Counted from the first letter of the stretch, positions 1 through 5,678 are shown. The stretch is 6,145 nucleotides of DNA from an uncultured Butyricicoccus sp. (GCA_900555465.1 USLE01000088.1:1-6145), one strand, 5' to 3'. The notes: generated by a model from the sequence alone, not told the origin. Numbers and translations: made by a program.

Positions 1-791
1 TTCATGTGCAGGCCCTCGCCGGACAGGACATACATGTGGATGGCGAGCGTGCGGCCGGACTGGAACAGGCCGGGGATCTGCGCCATCGTGCCCGCGGTGA
101 AGATCAGCGCGGCGGTCTCGCCGACGATGCGGCCGATCGCCAGAATGATGCCGGACAGGATGCCGGGCATCGCGCTCGGCAGCACGATGCGGAACACCGT
201 GCGCAGGCGGCCGGCGCCCAGGCCGAACGAGCCCTCGCGGAAGGTATCCGGCACGGCCATCAGCGCTTCCTCCGCGGTGCGCATGATAAGCGGCAGGATC
301 ATGATCGCCAGCGTCATGCCGCCCGCGATCAGCGAGTAGCCCCAGTGCAGCTGGGTGACAAAGAACAGCATGCCGAACAGGCCGTACACGATGGACGGGA
401 TGCCGGAGAGCGTCTCGGTCGTGATGCGAATGATGTTGACCAGCTTGTTGCCGCGCTTTGCGTATTCGTTTAAGTAAATCGCGGTGAACAGGCCGAGCGG
501 CACTGCGATGACCAGCGCGAGCAGGGTCATCTCGACCGTGGTGATGATGGCCGGCATCATGGATACGTTGTCCGAATTGTAGGTCCACTCAAACAGGGAG
601 AGCTTGAGGTTCGGGATGCCGTTGATCAGAATGTACGCGATCAGGAACAGCAGCACCGCAAAGGTGATGACCGCTGCGCCGTAAACCAGACCCTTCTGCA
701 CGCGCGCCTTGCCGCGGCCGTACATTTTTTTCGGCTGCGCCTTTTCCTTGACCTGAACCTTTTCCGTGGTTTTTGTGGCTTCGCTTGTCAT
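1..791 (-). CDS. pstA: Phosphate ABC transporter permease PstA (3' end beyond window)
   Basis: Second membrane subunit of the high-affinity phosphate importer, pairing with PstC to form the channel driven by the PstB ATPase. The 263 visible codons give a Lys-rich cytoplasmic tail (1-34), membrane segments near 35-57, 83-106, 153-170 and 210-232, the motif E-T-L-S-G-I-P-S-I-V-Y-G-L-F-G-M (126-141), and the ABC-permease EAA-type loop that contacts the ATPase (G-L-G-A-G-R-L-R-T at 190-198 through L-P-S-A-M-P-G-I-L-S-G and I-G-R-I-V-G-E-T-A). All are typical of PstA. The ATG at 789-791 overlaps the pstC stop as ATGA, and AAAGGAGG lies 8 nt upstream, inside pstC, so the two are translationally coupled. 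The frame is open to the left edge; family proteins are about 280-300 residues, so only a short end is missing. pstB and phoU would be expected next, outside the window. Confidence 0.96.
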   Translation of the reverse strand, partial: MTSEATKTTEKVQVKEKAQPKKMYGRGKARVQKGLVYGAAVITFAVLLFLIAYILINGIPNLKLSLFEWTYNSDNVSMMPAIITTVEMTLLALVIAVPLGLFTAIYLNEYAKRGNKLVNIIRITTETLSGIPSIVYGLFGMLFFVTQLHWGYSLIAGGMTLAIMILPLIMRTAEEALMAVPDTFREGSFGLGAGRLRTVFRIVLPSAMPGILSGIILAIGRIVGETAALIFTAGTMAQIPGLFQSGRTLAIHMYVLSGEGLHM

Positions 792-1690
792 GCGTCCTTC
801 CTCCTTTTGAGTACCGAGAAGCACAGGTTGATCAGCAGGATGAACACAAACAGCACAACGCCGGTTGCGATCAGCGCTTCCCGGTGCAGGCCGGTCGCAT
901 AGCCCATCTCAATGACGATGTTCGCGGTCATGGTGCGGATGCCCTCGAGCAGATTGGCCGTCAGGCGCGGCTGGTTGCCCGCTACCATGATGACTGCCAT
1001 CGTCTCGCCGATCGCGCGGCCGATGCCGAGCACGATGCCCGCCAGCACGCCGGACTTTGCCGCCGGCAGCATGACCGAGAACACCGCGCGCTCGTGGGTC
1101 GCTCCCATCGCGACCGCGCCCTCATAGTAAGCGTTCGGCACCGCGCGCAATGCTGCCTCGGATACGCCGATGATGGTCGGCAGGATCATAATGCCGAGCA
1201 GGATGGCCGCGGACAGGATGGTCGCGCCCGAGGAGATGTCCGCCCCGAAGAACTTGGCTATATCGAGCACGGTCGGCGCGATGACCACCATGCCGAAAAA
1301 GCCGTATACAATGGACGGGATGCCCGCAAGCAGCTCGGTGCAGGGCTTGAGAATACCGTAGATGCGCTTCGGGCAGTAGAACGCCATGAAGATGGCGGTC
1401 AGCAGGCCGATCGGCACGCCGATGACGATCGCGCCCGCGGTGATGTAAATGCTGCCGACGATCATCGGCAGGATGCCGTAAATATCATTGCCCGGCCGCC
1501 AGCTGGTGCCCGTCAGGAAATTAAGAAAGCCGATTTCCCTCATGGCCGGCAGGCCGTTGGCAAACAGGAACACGCAGATCAGGGCGACTGCCAGAATGGA
1601 AGCCAGCGCGCACACCAAAAACACGCCGTGCATGATATTCTCACGCAGATTCTTCCAGCCGCTTCGCTGCCGCATTGCGGAATCGTTCAT
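788..1690 (-). CDS. pstC: Phosphate ABC transporter permease PstC
   Basis: First membrane subunit of the Pst phosphate importer, 300 residues, a normal length for PstC. After a short basic N-terminus the membrane segments lie near 22-45, 75-103, 123-141, 156-175, 213-236 and 272-293. Family marks are G-I-L-P-M-I-V-G-S (72-80), E-L-L-A-G-I-P-S-I-V-Y-G-F-F-G (119-133) and the ATPase-contact loop Y-E-G-A-V-A-M-G-A-T (189-198) followed by L-P-A-A-K-S-G-V-L-A-G and G-I-G-R-A-I-G-E-T-M-A-V. The same G-I-P-S-I-V-Y-G motif in PstA reflects the known paralogy of the two permeases. The start at 1690 is supported by GGGGTGA about 7 nt upstream. It lies 73 nt after pstS with a hairpin in the gap and overlaps pstA by 4 nt, so it is in the pstS-C-A operon. 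Confidence 0.97.
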   Translation of the reverse strand: MNDSAMRQRSGWKNLRENIMHGVFLVCALASILAVALICVFLFANGLPAMREIGFLNFLTGTSWRPGNDIYGILPMIVGSIYITAGAIVIGVPIGLLTAIFMAFYCPKRIYGILKPCTELLAGIPSIVYGFFGMVVIAPTVLDIAKFFGADISSGATILSAAILLGIMILPTIIGVSEAALRAVPNAYYEGAVAMGATHERAVFSVMLPAAKSGVLAGIVLGIGRAIGETMAVIMVAGNQPRLTANLLEGIRTMTANIVIEMGYATGLHREALIATGVVLFVFILLINLCFSVLKRRKDA

Positions 1691-1718
1691 GTTTTTTTCA
1701 CCCCATAGACAGTGGGAA

Positions 1719-1741
1719 AGGGCGAAAACCTCGTTCGCCCT
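1719..1741 (-). other. Intercistronic hairpin between pstS and pstC
   Basis: In the 73-nt gap between the pstS stop and the pstC start, the minus strand reads AGGGCGAA, a 7-nt loop CGAGGTT, then TTCGCCCT: a perfect 8-bp stem. Only a short mixed run (TTCCCAC) follows instead of a U-tract, so it is not a good full terminator. Such hairpins after a binding-protein gene commonly protect the upstream message or cause partial termination, giving more binding protein than permease. That role is inferred here. Confidence 0.65.
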
Positions 1742-1763
1742 GAAATCCCTGTTCTTCTTTTAC

Positions 1764-2663
1764 TTACGCTGCAACGTCAGCCCAGTCGGTGGTCTCGCCG
1801 ACGTAGATGCTGCGGATCTGATCCATCGTCAGGTTGTCAACGGTGTTCGCCGTGTTGACGATTACCGCGATACCGTCCAGCGCGATTGCAGTGCCGGTCA
1901 GCTCAGCTGCTTCCTCGTCCTTGAGCTCGCGGGAGGCCATGCCGATGGCAAAGGTGCCGTCCATCGCGCCGGTCATGCCGGAGGTGGAGTCAGAGGTCTG
2001 CAGGTCGATCTGCGCATTCGGGTTAACTGCCTTGTAGGCCTCGATCAGCTGCTCCATAACCGGGGATACGGAGGAGGAGCCGCCGACAGTGATGTGGCCG
2101 GAGGAGCCGTCCGAAGTGAAGGCTTCCGCGTTGTCGTTTACGGTGATGTAGTCCTCGCCGACGATCGCCTGGCCGTCTGCGCTCATGATGAAGCCTATGA
2201 AGTCAGCCGCAACGCCGGTCGGCTCGCCCTTGGTCGCAATGTTGAACGGACGGGACAGGGTGTAGTCGCCAGACTTTACGTTGTCAACAGTCGCCTCAAC
2301 GCCGTCAACCGTAACCGCCTTAACTGTGTCGTTCAGAGAGCCGAGGGAAACGTAGCCGATCGCCGCTTCGTTGCCCGCAACCGTGGTCAGGACCGCGTCG
2401 GTGCGGTTTGCGATCTCGGCCTCAACCGTGGTGTTGTCGCCGTTGTCGTCCTCAACGCCGGTCAGCTCGACAAACGCGCCGCGGGTGCCCGAGCCGTCCT
2501 CACGGGATACGACATGGATCGCGCCGGAAGTGCCGGTGGTGCTCTCCGCGGTCTGGGACTCGCCGCCCTCGCCGTAGCTTGCAGAATCATTGTTGCCGCC
2601 GCAGCCTGTCAGTGCGCCGCACAGCATCAGGCCGGCCAGCAGCAGGGAAACGCTCTTCTTCAT
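1764..2663 (-). CDS. pstS: Phosphate-binding lipoprotein PstS, circularly permuted
   Basis: Extracellular phosphate receptor of the Pst importer, 299 residues, anchored as a lipoprotein: K-K, a hydrophobic stretch (4-18) and lipobox L-T-G-C with acceptor Cys21. An S/T/G/E-rich tether (22-47) follows. The order of the PBP-like domain is swapped. Residues 48-176 match the usual second half of PstS: I-H-V-V-S-R-E-D-G-S-G-T (49-60, phosphate loop), I-G-Y-V-S-L-G-S (102-109), Y-T-L-S-R-P (134-139) and F-I-M-S-A-D-G-Q (158-165). A linker (177-189) leads to residues 190-299, matching the usual first half: I-T-V-G-G-S-S-S-V-S-P-V-M-E (191-204), T-S-D-S-T-S-G-M (223-230), I-G-M-A-S-R-E-L-K (240-248), D-G-I-A-V-I-V-N (263-270) and I-Y-V-G-E-T-T-D-W (286-294). 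The common D before I-G is Ala239. All expected binding loops appear once, so I infer a working protein. The ATG at 2663 is chosen over 2684 because the ribosome site lies between them. It is the first gene of the pst operon. Confidence 0.95.
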   Translation of the reverse strand: MKKSVSLLLAGLMLCGALTGCGGNNDSASYGEGGESQTAESTTGTSGAIHVVSREDGSGTRGAFVELTGVEDDNGDNTTVEAEIANRTDAVLTTVAGNEAAIGYVSLGSLNDTVKAVTVDGVEATVDNVKSGDYTLSRPFNIATKGEPTGVAADFIGFIMSADGQAIVGEDYITVNDNAEAFTSDGSSGHITVGGSSSVSPVMEQLIEAYKAVNPNAQIDLQTSDSTSGMTGAMDGTFAIGMASRELKDEEAAELTGTAIALDGIAVIVNTANTVDNLTMDQIRSIYVGETTDWADVAA

Positions 2664-2673
2664 GGTGTTATTT

Positions 2674-2680
2674 CTCCTTT
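2674..2680 (-). promoter_or_regulatory. Ribosome binding site that fixes the pstS start
   Basis: AAAGGAG on the minus strand lies 10 nt before the ATG at 2663. The in-frame ATG at 2684 is upstream of this site and would add seven residues (M-Q-R-R-N-N-T) ahead of a normal M-K-K lipoprotein signal, so 2663 is the better start. Confidence 0.85.
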
Positions 2681-2684
2681 GCAT

Positions 2685-2715
2685 GATGTTCTTGTTTTTT
2701 TGTTACAAGAACATC
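2685..2715 (-). promoter_or_regulatory. Perfect 11-bp inverted repeat in the pstS leader
   Basis: On the minus strand GATGTTCTTGT (2715-2705) and ACAAGAACATC (2695-2685) are exact reverse complements around a 9-nt A-rich loop. The element ends 4 nt before the AAAGGAG ribosome site of pstS. As RNA it would form a stable 5' stem-loop that could protect the message or affect ribosome access. As DNA it could be an operator for a dimeric regulator. No U-tract follows, so it is not a terminator. Its left arm overlaps a possible -10 (TAAGAT at 2718-2713). Confidence 0.6.
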
Positions 2716-2725
2716 TTACGGAGGT

Positions 2726-2760
2726 TATGTAAAATCCAAAAGGCAAGGTATGTAAAATCC
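2726..2760 (-). repeat. Perfect 12-nt direct repeat upstream of pstS
   Basis: GGATTTTACATA occurs at 2760-2749 and again at 2737-2726 on the minus strand, 23 nt apart start to start. Each copy contains the hexamer TTTACA. Placement directly upstream of pstS suggests a duplicated regulator site, treated below as part of a Pho-box-like cluster. Confidence 0.7.
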
Positions 2761-2786
2761 ATGTTAAGCGCCAATCCTTGTGTAAA
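2728..2786 (-). promoter_or_regulatory. Candidate PhoP-box cluster / pst operon promoter
   Basis: Four TT(A/T)ACA hexamers lie on the minus strand at 2786-2781, 2767-2762, 2756-2751 and 2733-2728. The middle two (TTAACA, 5 nt, TTTACA) have the 11-nt period of the Bacillus-type PhoP recognition repeat; the outer two are 19 and 23 nt away, so phasing is imperfect. A weak -10, TAAGAT at 2718-2713, lies downstream with no good -35 at the right distance, as is common where an activator substitutes for it. The link to phosphate starvation rests on the operon's content and on the known PhoP consensus; the start of transcription is not fixed. Confidence 0.5.
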
Positions 2787-2792
2787 GTGCGC

Positions 2793-2832
2793 AAAAAAAG
2801 ACGGAGAAACTCGCGTTTCGCCGTCTTTTTTG
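2793..2832 (-). terminator. Intrinsic terminator of greA
   Basis: On the plus strand A6-GACGG (2794-2804) pairs with CCGTC-T6 (2821-2831). Inside, one A/G mismatch is followed by GAAAC/GTTTC around the loop TCGC. On the minus strand the stem is followed by a run of seven T (2799-2793), ending transcription about 25 nt after the greA stop. The other strand also ends in six T, so it could work both ways, but no plus-strand gene enters it. It insulates the pst promoter region from greA. Confidence 0.9.
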
Positions 2833-2855
2833 CCTGTTTCCAAACTGTTATGCGC

Positions 2856-3353
2856 TTACAAAATACTGCCCGTTCCGTCGTCCTGATCCTTGGTGATCGA
2901 GCGGATGACGACGGTATAGGCATCCCCGTCCTCCGTGGAGACGCGCACCTGATCGCCCTGCTTTTTGCCGAGCAGCGCCCGTCCGAGCGGCGCGTCGCGG
3001 CTGATGCGGCCCTGCAGCGGGTCGCAGCGCACACTGGTCACGACCTGGATGGTGTCGGTCTCACCGTCGTCCTCAAAGTACAGTTCGACCCGGTCAAACA
3101 GGCCGACCTCGTCCGCGGCAGCCGTGTCCTCGATCACGCGCGCGTTCTTGATCATACGCTCCAGATAGCGGATGCGGCTGCGGTTGCGGTTCTGCGCCTG
3201 CTTGGCGGCCTTGTACTCAAAATTCTCGCTCAGGTCGCCGAAGGCGCGCGTGCGCTTGACCTCCTCGATCAGCTCGGGCATCAGCTCGAGCTTGCGGTGG
3301 TCGAGCTCCTTGCGCATCATCTCCAGATCCTGTGCGGTCAGTTCGTTGTGCAT
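2856..3353 (-). CDS. greA: Transcription elongation factor GreA/GreB family
   Basis: Binds the secondary channel of RNA polymerase and stimulates cleavage of backtracked transcripts so that stalled complexes resume. The 165 residues match the family length (about 155-165). The N-terminal coiled coil (about 1-75) carries the tip motif F-G-D-L-S-E-N-F-E-Y-K-A-A (38-50), with the acidic pair D40 and E43 equivalent to the catalytic-tip acids of GreA. The C-terminal FKBP-like domain (about 85-155) has the usual I-S-R-D-A-P-L-G-R-A-L-L-G-K-K-Q-G-D (117-134). The ATG at 3353 is preceded by AGGGAG at 7 nt. A longer frame to 3467 would cover the promoter and has no family sequence, so it is rejected. 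It ends in a short Asp-rich tail. It is monocistronic, with its own promoter and terminator. GreA is favoured over GreB because Clostridia normally carry GreA. Confidence 0.93.
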   Translation of the reverse strand: MHNELTAQDLEMMRKELDHRKLELMPELIEEVKRTRAFGDLSENFEYKAAKQAQNRNRSRIRYLERMIKNARVIEDTAAADEVGLFDRVELYFEDDGETDTIQVVTSVRCDPLQGRISRDAPLGRALLGKKQGDQVRVSTEDGDAYTVVIRSITKDQDDGTGSIL

Positions 3354-3412
3354 AAGCTCACTCCCTCTGTGCTCCGCGGCGGTTTGGCGTCCCTGCCGTC
3401 CGCCGTGCGTCC

Positions 3413-3441
3413 AGTGTAGCACAACGGGCTGCGGAATGCAA
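3413..3441 (-). promoter_or_regulatory. Candidate sigma-A promoter of greA
   Basis: On the minus strand TTGCAT (3441-3436) and TACACT (3418-3413) are separated by 17 nt. The start of transcription would fall near 3406, giving a leader of about 50 nt before the greA ATG. The match is moderate and is supported mainly by its place between the upstream terminator and greA. Confidence 0.5.
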
Positions 3442-3474
3442 GCCAGCCGCGGCGGCCTCTCGATCAACAGTCTT

Positions 3475-3502
3475 AAAAACGGGCTGCTTTCGCAGCCCGT
3501 TT
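3475..3502 (-). terminator. Intrinsic terminator of the O-antigen-ligase-like gene
   Basis: On the minus strand AAACGGGCTGC (3502-3492), a GAAA tetraloop and GCAGCCCGTTT (3487-3477) form a perfect 11-bp stem whose 3' arm runs into TTTTT (3479-3475). It begins 8 nt after the stop codon of the gene at 3511 and separates that operon from greA. Confidence 0.93.
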
Positions 3503-3510
3503 CGTCCGAT

Positions 3511-5118
3511 TTACGTTTTGGCCCGTTTTTTCCGGAAATACCCGAGGTAGAGCACCGCCGCAGCCATGCTCCAGAAGTAGGCCATCATATACGGCACCTC
3601 GAAGATATTCTCGAAATAGCAGTGCACCAGCACGCCGCACATGCCCGCGAACAGGGACACCGCCAGCACGCGCGTGCGGTCGGACTCGTTGTAGCCCGTG
3701 CGCCCGATCGAGCGCAGGCACCACAGCACCATGCCGACCAGCAGCAGGATGAAGAAGATCAGGCCGATATAGCCCATTTCCACAAGGGTCTTGAGGTAAT
3801 AGTTATCCATGTAGAAATACTGGAAGGTATCGGTCTCCTCGATCACCTTGTTCTGCATCGCGACCGCGCCGCCGAAGCGCCCGAGGCCGAAGCCCAGCCA
3901 GGAGTTCGCGCTGTGCAGCAGGTCGAGGCCGGTCTCCCACCGCACCATGCGGCCCGCGCGCTGGCTGGCCTCCACATAGTCGGCGGTGAACATATAGGTG
4001 ATGCGGCTGGCAATCGACGGGATGGCCATCAGCGCACCCGCGCCTGCCACGCCCATCAGCGCGATCAGGCGGCGGTCCAGAAAGATCGCGAACACGATGA
4101 CCGCGACCACAAGGCCGCCCCATGCGCCCTTGGAGAAGGTAAAGATACAGGACAGGCACATCATGCCGGTGCCGCAGATCGCGAGCACCTTGACCCACAT
4201 CTTTTTGCTGTAGTAGGCGATGCCCGCCACCATCGGCGCGAACAGCACGAGCAGGCTGCCCATGATATTCGGGCTGCCGGTGATCGAGTATACGCGCGTG
4301 CGCACGCTCTCCTCGGTCTGGGAGACCCAGCCCGCCGGGATGGGCGCGGCGATGATATACTGGTAAATGCCGTGCGCCGCCACGACCAGCGCCATCGCGA
4401 CCAGCGTGCCGTAGAAGATGGCGAAATCGCGGTCATCCTCGATCAGGCGGGTGACCAGGAAGAACCAGAACAGGTACTGCACGACCGCGCGGTAGCCGTC
4501 GATCGCGATGCCCATATCGGGCGATACCGCGCACATCAGGAAGAACCCGACGCCGATGAACAGCAGCAGATAGGCGTCCACCGGGGTGGTGCGCGGCTGG
4601 ATGGGCGCGCGCCGCATTGCGGTGTGCCACAGGATATAGGCAAAGGCCGCCAGCATCATGCCCTCGTCCCATACCGAGCCGATAAACCCGGGCAGATAGC
4701 CCATTGCCGTCGATGCCCACCGGATGAGCACGTCCAGCGGCAGGTACAGCGCCAGACAGATCAGCAGCAGGCCGCGCACGCCGACAAAGCGGCACGCCTT
4801 TCCGATGATGCCGCCGCCCAAAAAGGTCGAAACCGGCTTCCAGATGGCAAGGCAGATGCGGTAGATCAGGCTTTCGGCCGCCGCGTCGCCCAGACGCTCG
4901 ACAAAGCGCCGCAGTGCCGCCATGATGCACGCGTAGCGGCTGTTTGCCGCCGTGCACGAAGGCGCCGCGCAGAAATGCTCCCAGATCCGCCGGAAGCGCG
5001 AATCCGGGTAGGCGCCTGCAATCCGCCGGAAGCAGCCCGCGATCGCGCCCTCATGGTACCACTCGCGCAGGCGCAGGACCGCCCGGACGAGCAGGCTGTT
5101 TTGCAAAATCGCTTTCAT
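3511..5118 (-). CDS. O-antigen ligase / Wzy polymerase family membrane protein
   Basis: Polytopic membrane protein of the O-antigen ligase superfamily (Wzy_C type), which transfers or polymerises lipid-linked glycans on the outer membrane face; in a Gram-positive cell the substrate would be a wall or capsule glycan and cannot be named here. It has 535 residues. The first ~110 are an Arg-rich, mostly non-membrane extension. About 11-12 membrane segments follow (near 115-132, 182-197, 211-224, 235-255, 283-303, 308-327, 334-347, 350-366, 449-468, 484-500, 509-527). Family marks are T-G-S-P-N-I-M-G-S-L (280-289), T-F-S-K-G-A-W (327-333), a large outer loop (about 367-438) with R-M-V-R-W-E-T-G (390-397) and L-G-F-G-L-G-R-F (408-415), then D-N-Y-Y-L-K-T-L-V-E-M-G-Y-I-G-L (438-453). 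The start at 5118 lies 4 nt after the DUF4330 stop; a longer frame to 5175 would overlap that gene by 53 nt. The ribosome site (GCGGAA) is weak, suggesting coupling to the upstream gene. Confidence 0.88.
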   Translation of the reverse strand: MKAILQNSLLVRAVLRLREWYHEGAIAGCFRRIAGAYPDSRFRRIWEHFCAAPSCTAANSRYACIMAALRRFVERLGDAAAESLIYRICLAIWKPVSTFLGGGIIGKACRFVGVRGLLLICLALYLPLDVLIRWASTAMGYLPGFIGSVWDEGMMLAAFAYILWHTAMRRAPIQPRTTPVDAYLLLFIGVGFFLMCAVSPDMGIAIDGYRAVVQYLFWFFLVTRLIEDDRDFAIFYGTLVAMALVVAAHGIYQYIIAAPIPAGWVSQTEESVRTRVYSITGSPNIMGSLLVLFAPMVAGIAYYSKKMWVKVLAICGTGMMCLSCIFTFSKGAWGGLVVAVIVFAIFLDRRLIALMGVAGAGALMAIPSIASRITYMFTADYVEASQRAGRMVRWETGLDLLHSANSWLGFGLGRFGGAVAMQNKVIEETDTFQYFYMDNYYLKTLVEMGYIGLIFFILLLVGMVLWCLRSIGRTGYNESDRTRVLAVSLFAGMCGVLVHCYFENIFEVPYMMAYFWSMAAAVLYLGYFRKKRAKT

Positions 5119-5122
5119 AGGC

Positions 5123-5635
5123 TTATTCCGCAGAAGATGCGATATCGACCATGTCGATATTGCCGGTGGTCTCAAAGTCGTTGGTCTTTACGATAAAGGT
5201 GCGGCCCGCGCGCACTTCCTGCGTGCCGATCGACGGAGCTGCCGTGCCCTCCGGCACGGTGGTCTCGATGGTGAACACCAGGTCCTTCTTGCTCGGGTCG
5301 AGCGCGTTGACGATGCTGCCGTCCGCCGTGGTCACCTGCTGCACATAGTCCTCGATCTGCATATCCGTGATGACCGCATCGGTAAACGAGCTGCCGCTGA
5401 CGATCTGCTTGCCGACCTGGCTGTTGCGCTGCACCTCTTCCACCAGGAAGGGCGTTGCGCCGCGCACACGGACGGTCACGGTCATGGGCACCTGACGGGC
5501 GGCTACGCTCGCGATCTGCGGTGCAAACAGCTTATAGCCCACGCCGGCGATAACGGCGATGGCGGCAAGCAGCACCAGCAGGTCAACGACGTTGATCACG
5601 CCGAACAGCTTGCCCTTTTCATTGATGATTTTCAT
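5123..5635 (-). CDS. DUF4330 family membrane-anchored protein
   Basis: A 170-residue protein with a cytoplasmic start M-K-I-I-N-E-K-G-K-L-F-G, one membrane segment (about 13-37) and an external domain of about 130 residues rich in beta-type sequence (M-T-V-T-V-R-V-R-G-A at 51-60; D-L-V-F-T-I-E-T at 118-125; F-I-V-K-T-N-D at 147-153). The E-K-G-K-L-F-G-x-I-N-x-V-D-L-L start is what I recognise as the DUF4330 family; the molecular role is unknown. The ATG at 5635 has GCGGAGG 6 nt upstream. It sits 4 nt before the O-antigen-ligase-like gene and behind a good promoter, so the two form one unit. I infer an accessory role in envelope glycan assembly, such as a partner of the polymerase, from context only. 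Confidence 0.82.
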   Translation of the reverse strand: MKIINEKGKLFGVINVVDLLVLLAAIAVIAGVGYKLFAPQIASVAARQVPMTVTVRVRGATPFLVEEVQRNSQVGKQIVSGSSFTDAVITDMQIEDYVQQVTTADGSIVNALDPSKKDLVFTIETTVPEGTAAPSIGTQEVRAGRTFIVKTNDFETTGNIDMVDIASSAE

Positions 5636-5678
5636 GTTTTTCCTCCGCTTTGGTAATGGTTCTGGAATTTACCATGCT

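Noticed and set aside
391..1322. Near-identical stretches (around ATGGACGGGATGCC) in pstA and pstC
   Set aside because: They encode the shared G-I-P-S-I-V-Y-G motif of two paralogous permeases and are not a mobile or regulatory repeat.
773..1708. A 311-codon open frame on the plus strand
   Set aside because: Antisense to pstC, with His/Asp/Arg-rich composition and no recognisable domain; pstC on the other strand is unmistakable.
1764..2663. PstS as a gene broken by rearrangement or misassembly
   Set aside because: Both halves are in one open frame with a plausible linker, intact lipoprotein signal, start and stop, and each binding loop is kept, which fits a functional permutation better than damage.
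2664..2684. An upstream in-frame ATG for pstS at 2684
   Set aside because: The AAAGGAG ribosome site lies inside this extension, and the lipoprotein signal begins normally at M-K-K from 2663.
1488..2732. A 414-codon open frame on the plus strand
   Set aside because: It spans the pstC start, the pstS gene and its leader in antisense, crossing real gene boundaries, and has no family sequence.
3354..3467. N-terminal extension of greA to an ATG at 3467
   Set aside because: The added 38 residues cover the candidate promoter and leader and do not resemble Gre proteins; the ATG at 3353 has a good ribosome site and gives the normal length.
3172..5196. A 674-codon open frame on the plus strand
   Set aside because: It is antisense to the ligase-family gene and part of greA. 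The product is a His/Asp/Ala/Gln/Arg-rich low-complexity chain with no family motif, as expected opposite a GC-rich gene; the minus strand has clear membrane-protein motifs.
5654..5675. Short inverted matches (ATGGT/ACCAT, TGGTAA/TTACCA) in the leader of the DUF4330 gene
   Set aside because: Stems are only 5-6 bp, mutually exclusive and without a U-tract; chance is a sufficient explanation.
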